Shown here: piece after piece, positions 58,217 to 64,000 of the stretch
How positions within the stretch are numbered: the stretch's first letter is position 1
Layout: each line of letters begins with the position of its first letter
Source of the DNA: Rhabditophanes sp. KR3021
Taxonomy: Eukaryota; Nematoda; Chromadorea; Rhabditida; Alloionematidae
Length of the DNA stretch: 64,000 nt
Reading direction: 5' to 3'
NCBI GenBank assembly: GCA_963281155.1
Contig: CAUJLY010000001.1
Span: 6,262,001 to 6,326,000, forward strand
Program-made: the position numbers and the translations under genes
The notes under the pieces: model-generated
Told to the model about the DNA's origin: nothing
Databases searched by the model: none
Seen by the model: only the letters and a program-made list of their open reading frames with translations

Positions 58217-59288
58217 ATGAATTCTACAACTCGCCTTCCCTTGGTTCTGAGAATACAGCAATATATTCCATTTTGCATAGTGTATCAATCACTTCCGTCA
58301 ATTATTATTCACACAATCGTGGCAATTATATCCTATACATTTTATTTAAGTATTATTTATGCATTAATCAAAAATAGGAAGAACAAGCAATTCAATTCTG
58401 CCTTTTTTAAGACTATTCTTATACTGGGCGTCACAGATATTTCTTTTCATTTTGACAACTTGATCACTGGAACTTATGCATTATATCCGCCGTATGTAAA
58501 GACATTTCTTCATATTGGGCCAACCTACCGGCTTGGCTTTTTGTATTATATTGGTTTTGTATTTCAATTTGTGGGCCTTTCTTTGTGTTTTTACATATCT
58601 GTTCATAAAATGATCCTGTTTGCTTTTCCCTCCAAAGGTTCTGATGTAAGTCTTGTATATTATTCCTAATATTATTTTTTAGTGGATGGAGAGTCTCTAC
58701 AAACAGGTCATAATAATTGGACTATTAATTTGTCTCTTACCTTGTTCATATCACAACCTGTCACAAGGATTTTTTCTGCTCTGAGCAAACGAAGAGAACA
58801 ACATGGAAACAGTAGCTCAATTTTATGTCATTACAGTTGATGGTATGAAAGATGTTGATGTACTGATATGTTTCTATTTTATATCCGCCTTTTCATTACT
58901 GACACTTGCCATCAATTCGTCGACTTGTTATTTGTTGGTAAAGAGAATGGGAGCAGCTTCAAAAAGCAAAATTGATAAGAATATGACTATTTTTGCATTC
59001 GGACAATACTTTTCACAACGAATTTATTGTGTTCTCTTCTATATTCAATATTTTTCTCCAAGAGAAGCTGAAGATAGTTTTTTCAACATGGCAAGTGTCT
59101 TAAGACCATGAATTTTTAATATTTTTTGTTCCTGGACATGCTACAGTTTGTTATATTTGAGCAAGCCATTACGTAAAATTGTTTTTGCCAATCTTGGAAT
59201 ATACAAAATATTAGGAAGAGAAGTTTCTCAGACTGTCCATATCAAGACAATAACGGTTTCAAGAATAAATAAGCAACAATTAATTTAA
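58217..59288 (+). pseudogene. Srv/Srg-like serpentine receptor with two in-frame stops
   Basis: Exons 58217-58645 and 58683-59288 align end to end with the intact paralogues (345 codon positions). The start is MNSTTRLPLVLRIQQYIPF. Helix 3 ends FYISVHKMILFAFPSKGSD. TGA at 58782-58784 interrupts the extracellular loop (GFFLL-stop-ANEENNMETVAQF). TGA at 59109-59111 replaces the conserved Trp after VLRP (paralogue: VIRPWSF). The frame continues open past both, to LLYLSKPLRKIVFANLGIYK and the normal C-terminus, and splice sites are intact. It therefore looks like a recently inactivated copy or a null allele segregating in the species. Confidence 0.8.
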
Positions 59289-60437
59289 TTTACTGACTAT
59301 TGTATCAGAGAAATATCTGAAGCCACAAAGTGGGTACCAGAGACATAAACATATAAAATAACACACAACTAAAGTGATAATATATAGATTGTATCTCAAT
59401 GTAGTCCTAATACTTGGATGAGAAAGTATGATAAGCGAGATATTTTATTTAAACTACAAATTCCCACCAATTATTTCTGAATATACCCATTTTTATTAAA
59501 AAATTGTAACATACAACGAAAGAATAAAAAGGTTACTGCATGCATATACATTCTGAATGATAAATTTAATAGCATTTGATTTTGAATTTAAACTGCATAG
59601 ATGCAGAAAAAGTTATAAAAAACAGTCACTGAACATAAGAGATATATAAGGGCGTTATTAACAATTACTATTCCTAATATATCAAATTTAATTGCTTAAC
59701 AATGGTTAAGATATCAACAAATATGTACTATTGGACTGTCCCAGTCTCAAAAAAACATTATTTTTCGGAATTGATCTAATTTATGACAAACATGAATTAC
59801 TATTATTTTCCAAAGCATAGGTAAACTCTTCTGTGTTTTACTTGGCTCCTGCTTCAATGGTATTCTTTTAAGAAGATTATAACAACTCTTAATATTTCCT
59901 TTAATTTTCAAAATCTTAATTAAAAGCTCATAGAACGAAACAGGCATCACCGTATCCAGTAACAAATAAGTAACAAACTTTAATTAACCTTTATATAAAA
60001 TCGTACTTTGAAGGCAGCTTAAATGTTCTCCGAAATCATGTAACATTTGAGATTTTAAATGTCATCATAGATAGATTACTTTCTATTTTGTTAAAATTTC
60101 TTTCCTTATAACATTTAATTATTATTATGCTTCAGCCAAAAAAAATATACATAATTACTTATTGTGGTTGTGATATTTAGTAAATCCTATATATTTATTT
60201 AGCTCTTTAGACTAACGGCACTTACTTAATCTGCCACACTCATAATTTTTTTACAGAGATTAAAATATTTATTTGTTTTACAAGTTGAACGTACTTTTAG
60301 GTGTATTTCTCCTTTTATTGGAATTTGTTTATGTTGAAGGTTACTACCAAAGAAATAATCTCAGTTGTGATTATCACTTCCCAGCAAGCAATTAAAATAG
60401 CTGTTACTAGGAGTATACTATTATTTAAATATTCAAC
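59289..60437. other. 1.1 kb spacer
   Basis: AT-rich. A minus-strand open frame at 59747-59965 is Lys/Leu/Ile-rich and not convincing. Confidence 0.35.
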
Positions 60438-61592
60438 ATGGATACTATTGCAAAGCCGATTCCTTTAATTATAAGAATACAGAATGTATTGCCTTTTGTA
60501 ACAATGTATCAAAATACATTCTCAATTGTGGTTCATATCATTTTTTCGATCATCAGCTATATTTTATACATATCTGTTTTGGTGGCTATTATTAGTAGAC
60601 GGAAGACTACTGATTTTAATAGTTGCTTCTTTAAAATAGTCGTCATTCTTGGAGTGGTTGATATCTGTTTTCACCTGGATAATTTGTTCACAGGGTAAGT
60701 TAAGATAATAAACAAGTAGTATAAATTAGCTTCTTTCAGAACCTTGGCACTTTATCCCCCATTTGTTGAATCTTACCTAAGATTTGCACCAACCCTTTGG
60801 TTAGGACCTATTTATTATGTGGGCTACGTTTTGGCCTTTGTCCAGATTTTTTGTTGTTTTTATATCAGTTTTTACAGACTCATGAATATCGCATTCCCTC
60901 TTCAAATGGCGACTGCAAGTTACTTAATTAATTTAATATAATTCTGGGTTTTAATCTTTTAGTATGTCAATCGTTCATTTTGGTATGTGATTATTACAGG
61001 CATAGGCCTATGCTTTATACCATTTTATTATTTTGTGCCATCTGAAGGTTATTTTAAAATTTATTCATCTGAAGAAACAAACAACCAAGTTGTTGCACAA
61101 TTTAGTTCTAAGGCTCTAGAAACTTATATGGGAATATCAGTGAAAACTTGCTTTTACATAATCACTTTTTTTTCAATAATCACTTTTGTAATTAATATTA
61201 TTACAAGTATTTTGATATACAAAAGATCAAATCTCTACACCCATATTGAAACAAAAATGACTATCTATGGAATCTTAAATTTTATTTTCCAACAATGTTA
61301 CAGTGCAATGTTTATGGCAATATATTTTTCACCAGATCAAACTGAACATAGTTACTTGCCATTGATAGCAGTAATCAGACCGTGGTCTTTTCATTTGATG
61401 TGTCTTTCACCATGCTATAGTTTACTTTATTTAAGTAAAAAGATCAGAGTAATTGTTTTTACCAATCTAGGCATCTACAAGCTTTTTTGTGTTAAAAACG
61501 TTATTGTAGCTGTAACGACAAATACCCATGTTGTCAGTCCGTTTATTGTACCCCGACCACCAGTAACATACAATTCACAACCTTCTACCTAA
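60438..61592 (+). pseudogene. Srv/Srg-like serpentine receptor needing a one-base shift
   Basis: Exons 60438-60694, 60740 to about 60917, and 60963-61592. The start MDTIAKPIPLIIRIQN and all seven helices are present. Conserved segments are FYISFYRLMNIAFPLQMATA at the end of exon 2, YVNRSFWYVIITGIG opening exon 3, and RPWSFHLMCLSPCYSLLYLS with KKIRVIVFTNLGIYK at the C-terminal exit. The only donor at the end of exon 2 (GCAAGTTACT) leaves phase 1 while exon 3 resumes in phase 0, so one base is lost or gained near 60900-60920, and the donor itself is poor. It is otherwise intact, so it could be an assembly error or very recent decay. Expected product about 345 residues. Confidence 0.65.
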
Positions 61593-62775
61593 CTTTTTTA
61601 TCCAATCTTCTAAATAAAATATGTTATGTTGTTTGATGTTTATTATAATTATTCATTGACATGTATATCAATATTACAAATCTTGTTTTGTAGTCATTAG
61701 ATATGTAGCTTGATGTGTAAGAATATAAATTGTTCTTCTAAGGTTATGATGACGATAATTTTAAAAGATCTTGGACAAAATTTTATGATTATATGTGATA
61801 GAGACATCAACGAACTCTTTGTTTGCTTCCTGTTTATTAAAATAGGTATAAAAGACCAAAGGAAATAATAGTTTTTCAAATGCTTCCATATTTGTTTAGT
61901 GAAGATTTGTAAACTTTAACGTTCATTAATGCTAATATTTTGAGAAACTATTAGTTAACTTTACAAATTAGTACAAATTAGTGCTCTTTACCGGGTAATT
62001 TGTACCAACAAGTACAAAACAAATTAACAATGACGACTAAACAAAGAAGTCATTTTAACAAGTACATTTCTCTTTAGGATATAATTATTAGACTTCGATC
62101 AAAATACATTTTGCATGTAAACAAAAATATTTCTATTTACTTCTTCGTTATAGTCCACCTTTGTTTACATTATTTACGGGTAATGCCAAAAATTATGATG
62201 CATCGTGACGTTATTAGTAGTCTTTAACAGACAAAGAGAAAAAATCTTATCATATTTTTGAAATAGATATTTATAACACCTTTTCGGTCATCAGTAAAAA
62301 TAGGTACAGGAAGGAACTTTTTGTGTGAAGAAGTTAAAAATAATAATCTAAATGAAATGGAAATATCTTTTGTTTGCTGTTTGTGAAAGATGTTTTGTTT
62401 TAGGTAGGAAATAATTACTTATCTTTAGTTCTTTTTAGTTCGGCCAGAAAATATATAAATTGCCCGTAAATTACAAAATGACGTACTTTAAATTACATTA
62501 AATGATGCCAAACTTTGCTCATCAAATACCATTTATAGGCATATAACAACATCTACTAATTAGGCCACGATTTTTAGGTGTCCTTTCCACATAAATGACA
62601 TCAAAAAAGTGATATTGTTAAGTTCTATGTGTAATTATTTAGACTAATTTTGTTATGCTTGCATAATTAGTAAAAAAGTTTTAGTGCGTGTTCATTCATC
62701 ATATTAATTGATAAAATTGCGAGATTGATTTTAATATTTACGTTCCGTATATCCTTTTACCTCATTTTATAGAAG
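61593..62775. other. 1.2 kb spacer
   Basis: AT-rich. A small tandem ACAAATTAGT duplication near 61963-61983. The receptor downstream is preceded by ttttatagaagATG, a possible trans-splice acceptor. Confidence 0.35.
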
Positions 62776-63853
62776 ATGTCCACACAAAGTGTTTCTTTGG
62801 TGTTGGAGGTGCAGAAAGTAATTCCCTGGTTTACCATTTATATGAGTACAGCTTCGGTTATTATTCATATTGTCATATTAATAGTATCCTACACCTTATA
62901 TGTTATTATCCTTTATGTGCTTATTAAGGCTCGCAAGGTCAAGAACTTCGATACCTGCTTTTACAAAAGTGTCATTGTACTAGGAATAGTTGACATCTTT
63001 TTTCATTTTGACAATCTATGCACAGGATTATTACCTCTATGGCCTCCATTTGCCAAAGCTTTTTTTCCAACAGAACCTAACTATGTGTTAGGTGTCATCT
63101 ATGCAATTGGATTTTTTCTGAGTTATTTTAAATTCGCGATTTGCTTCTACATAAGTTTAAATCGGTTCGGCATCTTGATGTTAAATGAAAAATATAAAAT
63201 AGTAAATTTTAAAATATCTCAATTATTTTTACCTCGATTTTTAGCTGATGGAAAAGTATCACAAATATTCGATGCTTGTAGTCGTAATTATAGCAATAAT
63301 CCCAAGTTGGTTTTATGTTGGGGCAGAAGGATACTTTAGAACAGTCAACAATGATGAAACAAACTATGAAACAGTGGCCCAATTTGTAATAAAAAGACCT
63401 GTATTCTTTGCTGATGCTATAGCTAAAAACAGTATCTTATACCCAACAATAATATTACCAATCCTCACTTTATTAGTCAACACTGCAAATTGTACTGTTT
63501 TATGTAAAGTATATGGTAATCAGGATGAAAACAAGCCGGACGTTCGCCTTGTTATTTATTCTATTGGTCTATTCATGTCGCAAATGATTTATGGAAGCAT
63601 GTTTTATATCATAACATTTGCTCCCTACTTTCAAACAATCAAAATTTATACCTCTATGAATGTCATTAGAGCTTTTTGTTTTGACATAAATTGCTTTTTT
63701 AGTCCGTATAGTTTAATTCTACTGACTCCTAATATGCGCAAATTAGTTTTAAGTTTTCTTAAGACTACCTTTAAGTTTAATAAACCAAAACCCAAAATCA
63801 GTCCACTCCAGGCAAATCATACTATTATGGGACATAATTTGCAAATAATTTAA
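62776..63853 (+). CDS. Srv/Srg-like serpentine chemoreceptor (intact)
   Basis: Exons 62776-63201 and 63245-63853 give 344 residues, phase 0. Helix 1 is IVILIVSYTLYVIILYVLIK. A family hallmark, FDTCFYKSVIVLGIVDIFFH, opens helix 2. FYISLNRFGILMLNEKYKI ends helix 3. The AEGYFRTVNNDETNYETVAQ loop precedes helix 5, and LLTPNMRKLVLSFLK exits helix 7. It is the most 3' member of the array; the helix 7 region is more divergent (CFFSPYSLILL) than in other copies. It is a putative chemosensory GPCR with unknown ligand. With the 50.96 kb gene it is one of the two copies free of visible lesions. Confidence 0.85.
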
Positions 63854-64000
63854 TTTTAAAACTAATAAAAAATTGTATTATTAAATGTTTTTACTATTTT
63901 ATGTGATGGTGTTTTTAAAAACAAGTGACTTCAATATGGCAGTTTTAACAATCAGCTTAAACAAAAACAAAAGAGTAATTACAAAGTTCAACTGTAATAG

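Noticed and set aside
58782..59111. TGA read as Trp (altered genetic code)
   Set aside because: TGA falls at a conserved Trp in a receptor and in the TTR-like gene, but other genes (for example the cadherin) end in TGA in normal context and conserved Trp elsewhere is TGG. G-to-A mutation is enough.
59747..59965. 72-codon minus-strand frame
   Set aside because: Lys/Leu/Ile-rich with no motif; plausible by chance in AT-rich DNA.

Overview
The window is AT-rich nuclear DNA from a nematode. The evidence is short GT-AG introns of about 37-49 bases with TTTTAG-like acceptors, many nematode-type serpentine chemoreceptors, an SXP/RAL-2 (Ani s 5-like) secreted protein, an S28 peptidase pair and a ceh-18-like POU gene. 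The base composition and intron style would fit a clade IV nematode (Strongyloides/Rhabditophanes-like), but that is an impression and not a demonstrated placement.

Left part (1-24 kb): the start of a secreted protein running off the left edge; a frame-broken RING-CH (MARCH-type) gene; about 3.4 kb with no recognised gene; a five-repeat cadherin; a POU-homeobox gene with two apparent starts; two divergent 7TM receptors; several small unknown genes; a globular-domain-only linker-histone-like protein; an NADPH carbonyl reductase-like SDR; two incompletely resolved membrane-protein genes; a ZIP zinc transporter with GATA sites upstream; and an SXP/RAL-2 protein.

Middle part (24-41.5 kb) is gene-dense and mostly housekeeping. 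It holds a UAS-UBX p97-cofactor-like protein with an N-terminal SUMO-interaction-like motif, INCENP (icp-1), a Pol III cluster (U6 snRNA, tRNA-Gly, tRNA-Glu, tRNA-Pro, all on the minus strand), a SAS-6-like centriole protein, a galectin, a 4-TM protein and a PLK4/ZYG-1 kinase. Three cell-division genes (INCENP, SAS-6-like, ZYG-1-like) therefore sit within about 9 kb. A dead hAT-like transposase and a tandem pair of S28 serine-carboxypeptidase-like genes follow. Both S28 genes have lost the catalytic serine.

Right part (41.5-64 kb) is an accessory region dominated by one family of Srv/Srg-like serpentine receptors of about 345 residues. Two copies are intact (50.96 and 62.8 kb). One has a damaged splice acceptor (45.8 kb), one has two in-frame stops (58.2 kb), one needs a one-base correction (60.4 kb), and two are fragments on the opposite strand (42.8-44.2 and 48.2-48.4 kb). 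Between them lie F-actin capping protein alpha (cap-1), a transthyretin-like gene with frame damage, and a 505-residue secreted Thr-rich protein of unknown family.

A recurring theme is the single-base break: at least six otherwise well-conserved genes need a one-base shift. Either this is a region of real birth-and-death decay or the assembly carries uncorrected indels, and the two explanations need separating. I found no convincing new biological system. The most unusual items are the two tandem S28 pseudoenzymes, the clustering of centriole/centromere genes, and the Pol III cluster.
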